Source of the DNA: Psococerastis gibbosa | Taxonomy: Eukaryota; Arthropoda; Insecta; Psocodea; Psocidae | Direction of reading: 5' to 3' | Assembly (NCBI GenBank): GCA_963971405.1 | Contig: OZ020488.1 | Span: forward strand, 21,409,089 to 21,473,088 | Length of the DNA stretch: 64,000 nucleotides | Part shown: in pieces, positions 23,584 through 35,499 of the stretch | How positions within the stretch are numbered: the first letter of the stretch is position 1 | How the letters are laid out: every line of letters starts with the position of its first letter | Position numbers and translations under genes: made by a program | Notes under the pieces: model-generated | What the model saw: only the letters and a program-made list of their open reading frames with translations | Database searches by the model: none | Told to the model about the DNA's origin: nothing

Positions 23584-23851
23584 GAGGATTAGGGCTAATA
23601 GGCCATGGTCGATCTGAAAGCTTACAACCAAACGTTTCATCGTAACTTCAATGGTACCATAGAAACTTCGAAGGATGCACCTTGGAGGCTCTGTAGCAAC
23701 TAATTGGCCACTTCTGCTTGCTAATGAGCCTCCTAAGACCTAGGTACAATCTTGGAAGAATGTGCAGTGCAACTGAAGATGTCGACCTCAGCGTTTGGAA
23801 ATGTACTTTCAGATCGACCACGGCCCATTGGACCGGATTCTCCTGTTCCAT
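23584..23851. repeat. Repeat J, inverted pair
   Basis: GGCCATGGTCGATCTGAAAG at 23602 is mirrored by CTTTCAGATCGACCACGGCC near 23808. It contains CTGAAGATGTCGACC, shared with 26.5, 48.5 and 60.5 kb. The CTGAAGATG...GACGAAACG arrangement (best at 60.5 kb) recalls the ends of Penelope-like elements, but I see no coding part. Confidence 0.5.
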
Positions 23852-23859
23852 GCTCCACC

Positions 23860-24620
23860 TATAAAGCTCCACATATAAAGCTTACAGTGCCAGCAGCATT
23901 CAGTGAAAGAGTCGAAGCAATGTAACACCAAGAACTTTAAAGCCATATGCGATTTATCTTTTTATAAAAAAGAAAAAAAAAAAAGATTTTATTGAAGGTC
24001 TAGGCTAATGTTCCCAATTTATACCAACCTAGACTGTATTTTAATACCCAAAGAATACCTACTTCGGTGCCCATTTCAATTCACTCTGCTGATATTCTGT
24101 GAGTTACATTGGGATTAAAAGCTGTTCATAATTTTCTTCTTTGAAGTCTGTTTTGCAGTAGAAAAATAAAATGTTTTGCGACTATTGACAAATTTTCGGC
24201 AAATGGAAGAATGGATAAAAAAAATAAACTTATATTATACATGTGCTCAGTGCTGATAAATAATGTTCGGTTAGAAGGGTGAGAACAGTCATGAAAGACA
24301 CAGCATGGTTCCCTGATCCGCTTTATAATAAAAAGACTGAATTCCCTTTAGAAAAGCAAACTGCTGCATTTAGATAACTTTATTGCATTTGATTATAATA
24401 TTGCAGTATATACGACTATTCGGATATATATCACCTTATGTCTTGCATATGGACCTAGACCATGATTTTATTGTGATGGAGGTCTTTTACTATTCTGCTA
24501 TTCTGACATCATCATTAATATTTTACTGTAGTTCTGGTTGTAATATAGAAGAAAAAAATGCAATGAACATTGAACTTAATCTCTGTTACACTACAATGTA
24601 TCCGAAAAAGGGGGAATCAC
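23860..24620. other. No gene recognised
   Basis: AT-rich; a 93-codon frame at 24383-24664 ends in a poly-G tract and has no motif. Confidence 0.4.
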
Positions 24621-24623
24621 AAA

Positions 24624-25163
24624 CCAGGATTTTATTTCGGGTGGGGGGGGGAGGGGGATGGTAGCTGCAATCCTATGGTATCTATTGAAATGTCACACGT
24701 CTGGAAAGTTAAATTCTATCTATCTATCGCCTGGTTACGGGCTTAGTTCGAACTCACAGCTGTGACTTTCTAAGGCATCGTGATGGACTTGCGAGTTCGA
24801 GGAATCAATTTTCTTATTTTTTTAATACCCTTTTTCGGGGGGGGGGGGCGGAGCCTGGGATAATTGCGAGTGTAATGCTTGCAAATATTTATTTAAGGTT
24901 AAAAAAAGAAAACAAGCATCATTTTATATAGCATTTTTTTAACTTCTTAAAAAGTAAAAACTTGAAAACAAAAAGAAATCATTTGAATTCTAACGTGACG
25001 AGATTCGTAATATTCTTAGACTGCATTGACAACATCATGCTCATACAATCTTATTTGCTCGCTGCTTCCTATTGGATGATTTCAACGAAGCTCTTAATAG
25101 AATTCTAATGATTTGTTGATTGTAATTGGGCATTGCACGCCTTACATGCCCGCTCCGCCACTG
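24624..25163. mobile_element. Truncated hAT element
   Basis: CCAGGATTTTATTTCGGGTG plus a poly-G tract looks like a hAT left end that has lost its CAGTGG tip. The right end reads GCTCCGCCACTG at 25163. No duplication can be scored. Confidence 0.4.
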
Positions 25164-25333
25164 GATATTATGGATATAATGTCATAAGGTTTCTTCTTCA
25201 ACCAGAGTCTGGGGTCTGGTGGGATTTGGTAATTGTGCGAGGCGGTTATTGTGTTCGTTCACCATGGTAATAATACCCGAACCAAAATACACATACACAA
25301 ACAAAATGAAAAAGGACTTAGTTGAGCATATAG

Positions 25334-25695
25334 GGGAGTGCAATTAGACAAAAAAAAATGGTAAAACCTCGGAATCCAGGGATAGTCCATGAATATTTAT
25401 AAAAATTTTGAAAATGTGTTGTTAGTGGTAGCCTATATAGAAAAATGTTAAAAATACATTTTTGCCCACTCTCAATTTTTAACTACAGGGTGTGGCAGCA
25501 TAACTTCCTCTTTTTGTAATGCGCGCCATTCGGTCGGTGGAAGTTATGCTGCCACACCCTGTAGTTAAAAATTGAGAGCGGGCAAACATTTTTTTTAAAC
25601 ATTTTTCTATATACCACTAACAACACATTTTCAAAATTTTTATAAATATTCACGGACTGTCCCTGAATTCCGAGGTATAAAGCTTACGGCACTCC
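25334..25695. mobile_element. ~360-bp palindrome with ACAGGGTGTGGCAGCA core
   Basis: The arms, about 165 bp each, run from GGAGTGC inward through ATGAATATTTATAAAAATTT and GTTGTTAGTGGTA to CTACAGGGTGTGGCAGCATA. The loop is about 30 bp. It is a foldback or palindromic MITE; arms are roughly 85-90% alike by eye. Confidence 0.8.
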
Positions 25696-25699
25696 ACTA

Positions 25700-26440
25700 A
25701 TGCTTCATCTAATGAAGTAAAAGCAAACAAAATAATTCCCACTAAGAGAATCTGAGAATGCACTCTGAGGAATAATGCTGTAAAAATAATAATAAGTGTA
25801 GTGGAAATACTCAATAGGGGACACAGGCTTAAGTACTTACGATACGCTATGTACGTAAGAAAAAAAACTACCATTGCTGTCGCAGTAGACGGGAAAGAAA
25901 TGTACTATACTTTACTCAGGAGACATGTACGCGGGGTGAACATGGAAATCCAAAAATTTTCTTAACCCCATCCCTGAATAATCGGGAGGAAAACAGGCTA
26001 TAAGAGATAAATCAAGAGCATCCGCAGAAATTAGGCTAGGTGCCGCAAGCAGCCGACACATTCCCCACGGGTGGCCAACTCACCCCGCTGCTAACGTCAT
26101 TTTCTTTATATTTTCCAACCCCTGTGTTTAATGGAAGGGTATCACATAATTTATTGTTTCCTCTTAATTTTTTCCCCACCCTCATTACGTGTCAACGACA
26201 GTCTACTGTGGGTTCTCCGCTAAAGAAGGGATTTAAAATCATTTAAAATTTTATCTCCTCGGCTGTTGACATTTTTGTGCATCTTTTTCGCTGTTGATTG
26301 AAGCAGCACCGCCATAAACCGAGAGGTCACCAAATAGCTCAGTATTGAGGAAATTAAAACGTACTTATAATTGGGAATATAGGGTCCCGTGAAAATTAGT
26401 TGAGGTGAAGAGGTAAGAACACTTCTAATGTGAGGAAGCC
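25700..26440. other. No gene recognised
   Basis: No motif or repeat identified. Confidence 0.35.
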
Positions 26441-26442
26441 AT

Positions 26443-26567
26443 AGAATCCGGGATGATAGGCCGTGATACAATTTTAGAAGTCTAGACAGTTCACTGAAGA
26501 CGTCGACCACAGACGTTGGAAGTACACTTTCACAACGACCACGACCTATCATCCCGGATTCTAATGC
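26443..26567. repeat. Repeat J, inverted pair
   Basis: AGAATCCGGGATGATAGGCC is mirrored by GGCCTATCATCCCGGATTCT-like sequence at 26540-26563, with CTGAAGACGTCGACCACAGACGTTGGAAGT between. Related to 23.7, 48.5 and 60.5 kb. Confidence 0.55.
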
Positions 26568-26599
26568 TTCGTAACGTAACTTCGGCCGTGAAAGCCTTT

Positions 26600-27190
26600 G
26601 TAACATTTCTAATGCCGAAGTGAATATACAGGTATATACTAGCCATGAAAGTTTTCTTATATTATTTATACTCAATTTCTGCGTTTCGTTCTTTAACTTA
26701 CTGAATCTACTTTGTTCTCAATATTATACTTTACCCAACTTTGCTTATTATTTTTTTTACCATGCCTGCTTCGATCGGAGCCCTCAGGCCCCAGCTCTTG
26801 GGATTTTTTGAATGGAAACAGACAAATGGAAAAAAAGACAGGCAGACTCTGAATTTGATGACCCATCGCCACTCGTTTCACTGTCGCTTGAAAACCCTCG
26901 GTGAGGAATACTTTTACGCGGCTATGTATTCTTAAGCCCTATATACACCTACCGAGTACCTCACCTCGGTCGAGCAACTAGGCGGAGGACTCGGTCAAGA
27001 AAATAGAACATGGTTCCACTGGTTCACTCCATGTCACTACTCAGTTCTGACTTCTGATCACACTGAGATTTACTCGGCCGAATGCACTGTCTCGGTCCTA
27101 TACGCCCTACCACTCGGTACATGTGTAATTACTAATTAGGGCTTTATGGAGGTGCCGTCCAGTATGGCTTACAGATACTTTCCAAGCGAT
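26600..27190. other. No gene recognised
   Basis: Short chance frames on both strands. A CTCGGT-rich stretch at about 26950-27120 repeats ACTCGGTC-like words, but I could not classify it. Confidence 0.35.
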
Positions 27191-27202
27191 GATGGTAACG
27201 GG

Positions 27203-28376
27203 CAGTGGCGTAGCCAAGGGGGGGGGGGGGTCAGCCGGGTCCGGACCCCCCCCAAAAAAAATTTTTTTTTAGCGAAATAGCATTTTTTTTAGATATTTAT
27301 CTTAAAACAAATCGCCGGGGAGACCCCGGTCCCCCCTTTAAAGTTTTGTTAAAAAAGTCGTCTGCAAAATCTAAATTTTTTGCCGACAAACTATTTCAGG
27401 CCTATCTTTTAAAAAACAATTCCCGGGGTAGCCCTCGGTCCCCTTGTTAGCTGTAATAGTCTTCACATGTAAAATATAAAATTCCACTCTTTTGGGCCCA
27501 TTCTTTTTCGAAATAATTCCCCGGGGACGATCCCCGGGCACCCTTTTCTCGCAGTAGGTGACCAGTGGCGGCGCTAGAAATTTAAAGGTGGTGGGGTCAA
27601 GGGGGGCATGACTTCTATCTGGGGGGGGGGGGCAATGAAAAAACAAAACATTTTTCATTAGGGGTAGGTATAACGTTCAATAATTCTGCAATTGAACAAC
27701 ATGTAAAATATCTCAAAAGTATGGGGCCATGGAGGGGCCGGAGAAACTGTTGGGGGGCCAGGCCCCCTCGGGCACCCCCGTAGCGCCGCCACTGAGTAGG
27801 TCTACTATTCTTCGGCTGTAAAACCTAAACATTATTAGAATACGTTACAAGCCGTATATATACAATATACCAAAATGTGTAAAACTTAATTTATATATAT
27901 ATATATAAAATATAAACATAACTGCTTTCAAAGTGCGTAAATTCCACTATTTTGGGCCTATTCTTTTTCAAAATAATTCCCCCGGGGAAGACCCCCGGGC
28001 CCCCTTTTCTCGCAGTAGGTCTACTATTCTTCGGCTGTAAAATGATTAGAATACGTTACAAGCCGTATATATGCATCAAAATGTGTAAAACTCCTCCATT
28101 TCAGGCCTATTTTTTTAAAAATCTTCCCGGGGAGAGCCCCCCCCCCCCGCCCCCCTTTGGCCTCCCGGCCCCGCGGGTGGGGAAGTTGAGATCATGCCCC
28201 CAATTAGAAGATGCGTACGTCCATGAGAACGGCTTTCCTCTTTTCCACTATTTTACGAAAATACGGGGGGGGGGGGTGCCAAATGGGGTGGTGACCCCAT
28301 TCGAAAACCTATCGTAAGCGAGAAACTTTATGAAAACTGGACTCCCCCAAAAAATAAAATTCTGGCTACGCCACTG
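27203..28376. mobile_element. Composite 1174-bp hAT element with internal duplication
   Basis: Ends CAGTGGCGTAGCCAAGG and TTCTGGCTACGCCACTG, flanked by GTAACGGG and GTACCGGG (7 of 8 match). It is the longer relative of 6064-6412. Inside, a segment of about 150 bp (ATTCCACTNTTTTGGGCC ... GTGTAAAACT) is present twice (27480-27890 and 27941-28099), and a second hAT lies in the first copy. No transposase. Confidence 0.85.
27563..27794. mobile_element. hAT MITE nested in the composite hAT
   Basis: Ends CAGTGGCGGCGCTAG and GTAGCGCCGCCACTG; same family as 4792-5066. It is flanked by AGTAGGTG(AC) and AGTAGGTC; the uninterrupted target reads AGTAGGTC in the duplicate at about 28013. Confidence 0.85.
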
Positions 28377-28384
28377 GTACCGGG

Positions 28385-29875
28385 CCTAAAACGCAACTGA
28401 GTTTCGATGGATTGTGACGCGTCGAAAACGGCCAATTTAATTCCTACTGCTACATTAGGTAAACGAGAACTTCGAAGCAAAGTTGATCTGTGCAATTTTC
28501 TTTGTGTATGATTTCTGCAATAATATTTTATTACACTTATGATTCTTCATTCGATTCATCAAACACAAAACAAATTATTTGCCGCATTGCTAGTAAAATT
28601 AACGTTCTCCGCTTGAACTGAAAAATATCCAATTTTGTTTATTGGACTTTCTTTCCTTTTCCCTGGTAAAATTTAGATACCTACTGTATTAATTAATAAA
28701 TGATTAATAATAACTCTATTATGACTCACTGACACCACAGCAATACGTCTCGATTATTTTTGTCCCCATCGTCTGCAAAATGCCATGTGTTCACTCTCAT
28801 CCAACAGTAATTTCAATTTTCAGCATACTCATAGGACCACCCTTTATAAATCACGTTGGCAATCTTAGAGCTTAGATGCATTAGACTTGATGATTTACAC
28901 ATAATAAAAAACCGGGAACGCCTACCTCGGATTGACATTCTTTCTCTATACTTCCCCCTTGCATTATATTGGGATGATTCTAGTGGGCGGCTGTTTTTAC
29001 TCAAATTAATTTAATGCATTATTCAGTTGCAATGAATTTGTAGTGACACGACTGCTTATATCGTACGGGTACAATATATAGACGAAATGTGTTGTTATTA
29101 GGCTAGTTCGTCTAATCAAAAACTTAAAAAGCTTTCACATTTGGGATACGGTATATTTTTTGAGCTAATCGTACATAAAGTATTTTATATAACTGTATTG
29201 TAATATTGTAATTTTTAAAGTAATATTTACATCCCGTCAAGGTACCTACTTGCATCGTTCTAACTACTAACTGTAGGGGTTACAAGAAGGTATTTATGAT
29301 TTTACTTAAATGAGGAGAAGGTTAAATATTTTTTCAGCTTACGGTAATTTTTATAAACGTTATTCAAAAAGTACTAACGGACTCCTCTTCGTGAGCGGCG
29401 AATTTCGGTTTGTAAAATATTGAATGTTCACTGTTGAAATGCATTTGAAGAAAGCTTAAAGACAAAGAGCTTGCACCTTTATTTTTCAAAATTGTTATAA
29501 TAATTATTAGTCGGTCGTTCACGTGCCTACAATCCCACCAAATTAACTAATTAAGTATACCCTGTAAAACCAAGAATTAAATTCGGTTAAATATTGGTAT
29601 CACTAAAGTTGTTGTGGAGATACAACCTAGTCCAAATTGTATCAAGATTTACAAATACTGGTTACAATAAATAATCATCTTTCATATTCTCACCGGGCAA
29701 CATTGAATACTTGTATATACAGTGTATACCTATGGTAAGATAGCCTACAATTTGCTCGTGAGTTTGCGGGAATTATTGTTCTAGCTGAATGGGTCTAATC
29801 AACTTGAGGGCGTACTGAAAATGATTTGTATTGTAGGTTGTAGGCTACACTGAATGACACTGTTTCAAAAAATAG
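28385..29875. other. No gene recognised
   Basis: AT-rich unique-looking sequence. Confidence 0.4.
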
Positions 29876-29879
29876 ACAT

Positions 29880-30180
29880 AAACGAACCAGACAATAATGG
29901 ACGTAAACGAGTTCAACACGAAGTGAGAAGACTGATCCCTAATCGACATAATGCATGAAAGGATTGTCCAAATGAAGAAAACATCTCAACCAACCATGTC
30001 CAGACCATAAAGATGTAGTTGAAGAAGCAAGAATTAGTTATGAAAGGCCGTAGATTGTACGAAGAGCAGATAATAAATGAGTCGAACAAACTGTCAGGCA
30101 CCCAAATAATTATAAGGAACCTATTCAGTTGAATAGTTTAAGCAAGTCACTTCGTGCGGATAGTATTCAATAACTTAATC
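29880..30180 (+). other. Possible decayed coding sequence
   Basis: Several plus-strand frames give protein-like runs broken by stops, for example DVVEEARISYERP then IVRRADNK. No family recognised. Confidence 0.2.
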
Positions 30181-30617
30181 AACTATGAACCTAAATAAAT
30201 AAATGACTTGGACTTGACAGGAGAGAATGATCGCAAGGGAGAAGTCCGTAAGTATTTTTTAGAACTGTTAAACAGAAGGTGTTATGAGAAATGATCTCTT
30301 CTTTTCATTTCTTACACATTATTTCTGAATTTAGCCGATAAAGCTAATCGTAACTATTCCAGGTCACAGTCTGTAACAATGTAAAGTCGATTTATAACAA
30401 TATACAGTTGTATATAGTGCTACTATACGTGCGAAAAACAAAATTAAACATGAGTATACCTATTTTATTGTAGCTTAGCTAGCAAACTTTTACTGATATA
30501 TAGTATTACGTTGTGTTAACGGATGTAGGCCACACTCGGGCATTTGCCCAGAGGCGTGATTTTTATAAATTGTTGTTGTATTGTATATTGTCGCATTGTA
30601 TTGTATTAAAATATATT

Positions 30618-30652
30618 CATTCATGCATTCATTCATTCATTCATTCATTCAA
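30618..30652 (+). repeat. (CATT)n microsatellite
   Basis: About eight tandem ATTC units with one interruption. Confidence 0.9.
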
Positions 30653-30659
30653 TGAGCAT

Positions 30660-31250
30660 AAGTTTTTTATCATTCCGAAATCTTATTTTATGCATATACA
30701 AATACTCAATTAAAACTAATTTATGGATTTTTTGTCAGTTACTTATAGCCGACAACATTAAACAGTAGCCAAATTTAGTTATTTTCCGGCTAATATAATA
30801 GGCTACGTCGTTATTGTAGGTATATTACAGTATCGTGAATATTCATATAGGTACTGTAGACACAAATATACGGTAGTTGATTGTGCAGCAGAATGCTGAA
30901 AATGTCGCGTCTGTACGAGTATAACTTAAATTTTTACTAAAGAACCCGTACATGCTTTCTTTTTTATTGATTGGTAATTAGTACTGGTAGATACCGAAAC
31001 AGAAATAAGGAGTAGTTCCATGCTAAATCATAATTTCTGTTGCTTCGATTTTCCATATCCTTAAGCACGGAATTGATAGATAAGACGATTGCATGGTCTA
31101 GAACGAGAATACCATTTTTTATTTTCTTATTTCCTGGACCAAACTAACTTGGGCCGGATGCAACCAAGTGGGTTTTGCTTACATAAATAATGGCTACGAT
31201 ATTATATGTATATGTGAATTTAAAATTATATAAAATTGAGAGATAAAGCC
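30660..31250. other. No gene recognised
   Basis: AT-rich; nothing identified. Confidence 0.4.
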
Positions 31251-31251
31251 T

Positions 31252-31500
31252 CCTAAAATGAAGTTATCCAAAAAATCAAAAGAATGTCACTAGGAAATAT
31301 TTTTGTCCACCTAGATGCGAAATTTCATAACAATCTATGTGCTGACAGACAGAAAACAGACAGAAGTTTCTTAAAGAAAATACTTTTTGGGTTCCTGGGA
31401 CCTAAAAATATGTACCTCTAAAAATCCGTTGAAATTTCGAAATCTAAAATTCCGACCATCGTAAAGCTTTCCTTACATTACACTAACATATAAGTAGGAA
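31252..31500 (-). mobile_element. Element D, truncated and diverged copy
   Basis: It keeps GACAGACAG, GGGTTCCTGGGACC, ATCCGTTGAAATTTCG and GTAAAGCTTTCCTTA of the family, in the orientation of 2736-3607. The far half is missing. Confidence 0.65.
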
Positions 31501-31519
31501 AGCAGTATAATAACGTGTA

Positions 31520-32308
31520 AGAGGTATGTTCAAAAAATAACGGGAATTTTAAAATTTCGCGGGTTTGGAGAGTCCAATAGTCAAATTTGTTTTTTTATTA
31601 TGTTGATATTCATTCCCCTTAAGCAAGATGAAATTTTGAGCTGTATTAATTGCTTACTTTTTCTGTGGCAGCCGCTAAGGTTAGACGTGTTTTTATGATC
31701 TTGGCTATATTCGTTTGTTAAAAGAAATGGACCAAAGAATTTGTATCAAATTTTGCTTAAAAAATAGAATAAAGTGAAGCAAAGTGTGTGAAATGTTAAC
31801 AAAGAGTAAAACAAGAGTTTATGAGTGGTATAAGCGTCTCCAAGATGGCCGCCAAGACCTTGAAGACATCAACAACCGATGAAAAATGAGAAAAAATGAA
31901 AGCAATGGTTATGAATGATCGCCGAATAACAATCAGAGAAGTCACTGATGATGGTGGCATATCGATTGGTTCATGTCATGAATTTTTTCGAAGGTTTTGG
32001 ACATGCAACGCGTGGCAGCACAATTTGTTCAAAAATTGCTTAATTTTGATCAAAAACACATCGTTGCTAAGAACCTTAAAGGGCCGTCGTTTTACAAGCA
32101 TAGATGACATTAAAAGCCCATCGCTGAAAGTGCTGAAGGCTGTCTCAAAAATCGAGTTAGAGAAGTGTTTCGACGATTGGAAGAAGCACTGGTATAGGCT
32201 ATGTGCACAATGTCGAATGAGGACTATTTTAAAGGCGACAAGACTAATGTAAGCGAATGAATACAAATTTTTTAAAAAAAATACCCGTTATTTTTTGAAC
32301 ACACTTCG
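31520..32308 (+). mobile_element. Mariner element, internally deleted
   Basis: Inverted ends (TGTTCAAAAAATAACGGG and CCCGTTATTTTTTGAACA) are flanked by TA (31518-31519, 32309-32310). At 789 bp it is well short of the usual ~1.3 kb mariner. Confidence 0.9.
31727..32262 (+). pseudogene. Mariner transposase remnant
   Basis: The ATG at 31727 opens a transposase-like N-terminus (RICIKFCLKN, then VYEWYKRLQDGR of the helix-turn-helix region). Two TGA stops follow and the frame shifts. Then come NDRRITIREV, MQRVAAQFVQKLLNFDQK in another frame, and after a jump the C-terminal part (LKGRRF..IDDIK, FDDWKKHW), shifting again to NEDYFKGDK at the end. The central region with the catalytic DD34D residues is deleted. 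This cannot make an active enzyme. Confidence 0.85.
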
Positions 32309-32312
32309 TACA

Positions 32313-32586
32313 TAGGAAAGCAATAAGAGCAAGGGGAAGTGGTGAAGAAAGTGTGGGTGAAGAGGTAAAGAAGGTAAAGACACAATGTAATGATATTTCA
32401 AAAAACTTGACAGCCATACGAGATACAGTACAGTTCATCAAACGCTTTATAATATCAAGAGGAGTAGGGGTAGAATATCACGCAAAAGTCTCCAGCACAA
32501 AAATTTTCTTTTATCTCGCGAGAGAGCGAAAATCCTGGACAAAGCTGGCCTTGTTATTCCCAGCAAAAACGCCGTATGAATTTTGA
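32313..32586 (+). CDS. Possible exon or ORF fragment beside the mariner
   Basis: A frame open from about 32313 reads AIRARGSGEESVGEEVKKVK then TQCNDISKNLTAIRDTVQF, charged and helix-prone, and ends at a TGA at 32584. No family recognised; it may be a transposon-derived coiled-coil segment. The mariner lies directly upstream. Confidence 0.25.
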
Positions 32587-32589
32587 TGA

Positions 32590-33303
32590 TTCTTTTGTTG
32601 ATCACAATTCAGTATGCTTTCTGACATGTAACCTTAACGGGTGTATAGCCCACTATTCAGGGAATATTTGTTGTTTATTACAATAGAAACGTGCGCTTTT
32701 TAAGGAGCCAAATCAATAATTTTACAGATAATTTGAATGATTTCTATTGCTTTCAGAATTAAGGCAGAGGTTTCCAAAAAAAATTTAAACAATCAATGTT
32801 CGGGTCGATTTGAAGAAATTAATTAATTCCTCCTTACACAGCCAACAAGAAATATAAAAGTGGTTGCAAAAAAAATTAAAACGAAATCCAAGTTTTCGAT
32901 TGTACTACTGCATATGAAGTCTTATTTGGAACTTAAAACACGATAAAGTGCATTAATCAGATTTTATGGAACAGTTGTATGTAAAGCAGTCGAGTACTTG
33001 AACTACTTTTTTAGAAATCTTTTATTTTTTACAAATTTCTCATAAGAATATGTTCAATCTGTGCGGCTATGGAGTGAGGAATTAATTAATTTTGTTCAAA
33101 ATACTGCAGGATCAGTTGTTTCCAAAATATTTGGCAACCTCTGTCTTAACTCAAAGGATTTGTTGTTTAAGAATCATTATGTACTAGCCAAGTATGCTAA
33201 TGATTACCGTGCTGAAATTTGCAGGCTTGAGCTACGGTAAGGTTTCGTTTCTAATACTGCAATATAATACTCAAAACCAAGGGTTACAAGGTTCGCAGTG
33301 TCT

Positions 33304-33335
<32 letters not shown>

Positions 33336-33710
33336 TGTATTGTCATTATATCTGCATCCATGCAATCCATGGACGCAACTCGACCTCGTCATAAAGCGAA
33401 CAACTCGACAAATGAGTCACAAAATATAAAATATAAACAAAAACATGAACAACATTTCAGTTTTTTTGTGAATACACACCTAAAATAATAAGAAATTGCA
33501 GTGGACGACACTATAGGCAATATTTTATTCCACCCATACAAAAGCTATTCAACTTTTTTGGACACTAGATGTTTCTCTAACAGTTTTTCGTACGTAGGTA
33601 CAGTAGCTATACAATTCGGGAGATTAATCACTTCCAGTTGTGTTTCTTGTAAGATTTAGGAAGGAAAAGGGCAAATAAATAGGGCTGTAATAAGACACAA
33701 TGAGTCTGAT
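32590..33710. other. No gene recognised; (CAAT)n tract
   Basis: A (CAAT)7 microsatellite lies at about 33306-33333. Otherwise AT-rich and unassigned. Confidence 0.5.
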
Positions 33711-33718
33711 GCTTTTTT

Positions 33719-34010
33719 TCATTGAACCTGGTGCCAACTGCGGTAGACCGTTTCTTCAGGTCGATCATACACAATGTCTGTTTTGAAAGACACCCCTCCT
33801 TTTTTCAGGTTGGGGTGAAATCTCAATCCGGACACCACTCTATTTATCAAGAACGCAGAAGAAATCAGACCATTGAAGCCAAGGGTAGGAACACCCCCAT
33901 ACAAACATCTCTATTGTACATGGCCTCCCCCATGATATATGGGAATTTAGTGAATAAGGTATTTACCAATAATGGGTCGATTTAATTCATGACTTTTTAA
34001 ATACCGGAGG
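33719..34010 (-). pseudogene. Decayed protein-like frame, unknown
   Basis: The minus-strand frame runs from about 34010 to a stop at 33719, reading LRYLKSHELNRPIIGKYLIH, then (after one stop) IPIYHGGGHVQ, then (after another) LYGGVPTLGFNGLISSAFLI, and on to RPEETVYRSWHQVQ. Two in-frame stops in otherwise protein-like sequence suggest a decayed gene or transposon protein. I do not recognise the family. Confidence 0.35.
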
Positions 34011-34269
34011 CGATGGTGCAAAATTGGAATAGTGACCTCTGAATGCGTCCTTTGAGATATATATTATATATATTTTTTATTCAGAGGTTGGGAACCTTTT
34101 ATGTAGGTGTACGCTGTGTTGAACCTGGGAATGAAGATGTTCAATGGGTATGAATGGTGACCCCCTCTTGTAAAATGTAAACAGTGTTTTCTTATGGTTA
34201 CACACCATTGTGCACCAAATACCTGACTGAGATGAATGAAGGCAAGGAATCTGCTTAGTTAGTTTTATT

Positions 34270-34510
34270 ATTTTTAAGGACTTTTTATGGACCCAGACCT
34301 ACTTATCGTAGGTCCAATGCCAACGACTCCATTGATTTTGGGCATTATTTGTATTGTTTTCGTATGCATTTTTGGCCACTGGCAAATTCGATGTCAACCT
34401 ACACCGGTTACAAGCGATGATGGACAAACTGAGAAAAGCTTACCAATGACGCAATGGAACAAGCGAAAGCATGACTTAACCAAGTACTGATACGAGTCCG
34501 CTATATAGCT
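34270..34510 (+). repeat. Repeat K, uninterrupted copy
   Basis: Matches both halves of the K copy at 2590-3695 and the copy at 39405-39650, without element D, so it gives the empty-site version of that insertion. Confidence 0.6.
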
Positions 34511-34519
34511 TACTCGAAG

Positions 34520-35218
34520 CTTATTGGCACGATGGAGAGAATACGGCCTACGAATCAATTAAATTATATCATTCACTTTAAGAACACAATTTAAGAAGTG
34601 TATCCGTCGGACTAATTATATGTGTATTTAATCAATTAATTTTTATTAGTCTTTTATAGAGGCAACACCACCCTATGCTTTTTTTGTTTTTTCCTGTTTT
34701 CAGGCAAGCACATGCCCGAAGGCGTCCACCTACGCTCTTCAAAAAGTGATTAAGGCAAACTTGCCTAGTTATTTACCACTGCCATTCTTGGTACTCAAAC
34801 ACGATGAGGCACAAAATTGAACAGAGGATTTCCTTGACCTTTATAGCAAAACAGGGGATGTTAATTAATAACATAATAAATGTAGAATTTCAAAATATAA
34901 TATAACGTACAACTACTGTAAATCATTTTCTTTCTAGTTATATGCAAGCAAAATTTGGATCTTGCTACTGTAGTTTTAAATGGGGACGATACAGCCTGAA
35001 AGTAAAGGTAAAAGGAAGATACATTTAAATCATTCCGAGAGAGCTGAAAATAATTTCTTTTTTTGAATATTTACGTAAATTTTTATTGCATTTTAGCTCA
35101 ATTAGCAATGAAGTATCATAGACTACTATACATTGTTTTGTTTTTTTAAATCACCCATCTGCAATTATTTTGAGCTTATCATTCCATCTGCTAGTATGTT
35201 GATTGTTGACAATCCATC
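34520..35218. other. No gene recognised
   Basis: AT-rich; nothing identified. Confidence 0.4.
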
Positions 35219-35226
35219 GTAAAGAG

Positions 35227-35493
35227 CAGTGGCGGACTGGGCCGGTGGGCAGACGGTGGGCAGAACAATAATATAGGTAGTTGTTTGGGGCCGGACGTCC
35301 AAAGGAAAAAAAACTTACAATATTTCAAAATAAAATTAAATAAAATTTGTGTTAATAATAATAATAATAAGCATTACAATAGCATTTTGAATTTCATTAA
35401 TTTCAAATGTAAGCGTGTCCACTTTCTGACCTGAGGAAGGGGCAGCAGTATCCGAAAATGTTAGTCCCACTTTCCAGTCCCAAGCCGCCACTG
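35227..35493. mobile_element. hAT MITE, CAGTGGCGGACTGGGCC end
   Basis: Ends CAGTGGCGGACTGGG and CCCAAGCCGCCACTG. Flanks GTAAAGAG and TTAAAGCT share TAAAG, an eroded duplication. Contains an (AAT)n run. No ORF. Confidence 0.75.
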
Positions 35494-35499
35494 TTAAAG

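Noticed and set aside
26220-26675. Longest open frame of the window (151 codons, minus strand)
   Set aside because: It runs through the repeat J inverted pair; the peptide has no motif and its middle is the translated repeat.
31896-32252. 118-codon frame as an intact gene
   Set aside because: It is the middle of a frameshifted, deleted mariner transposase read partly out of frame.
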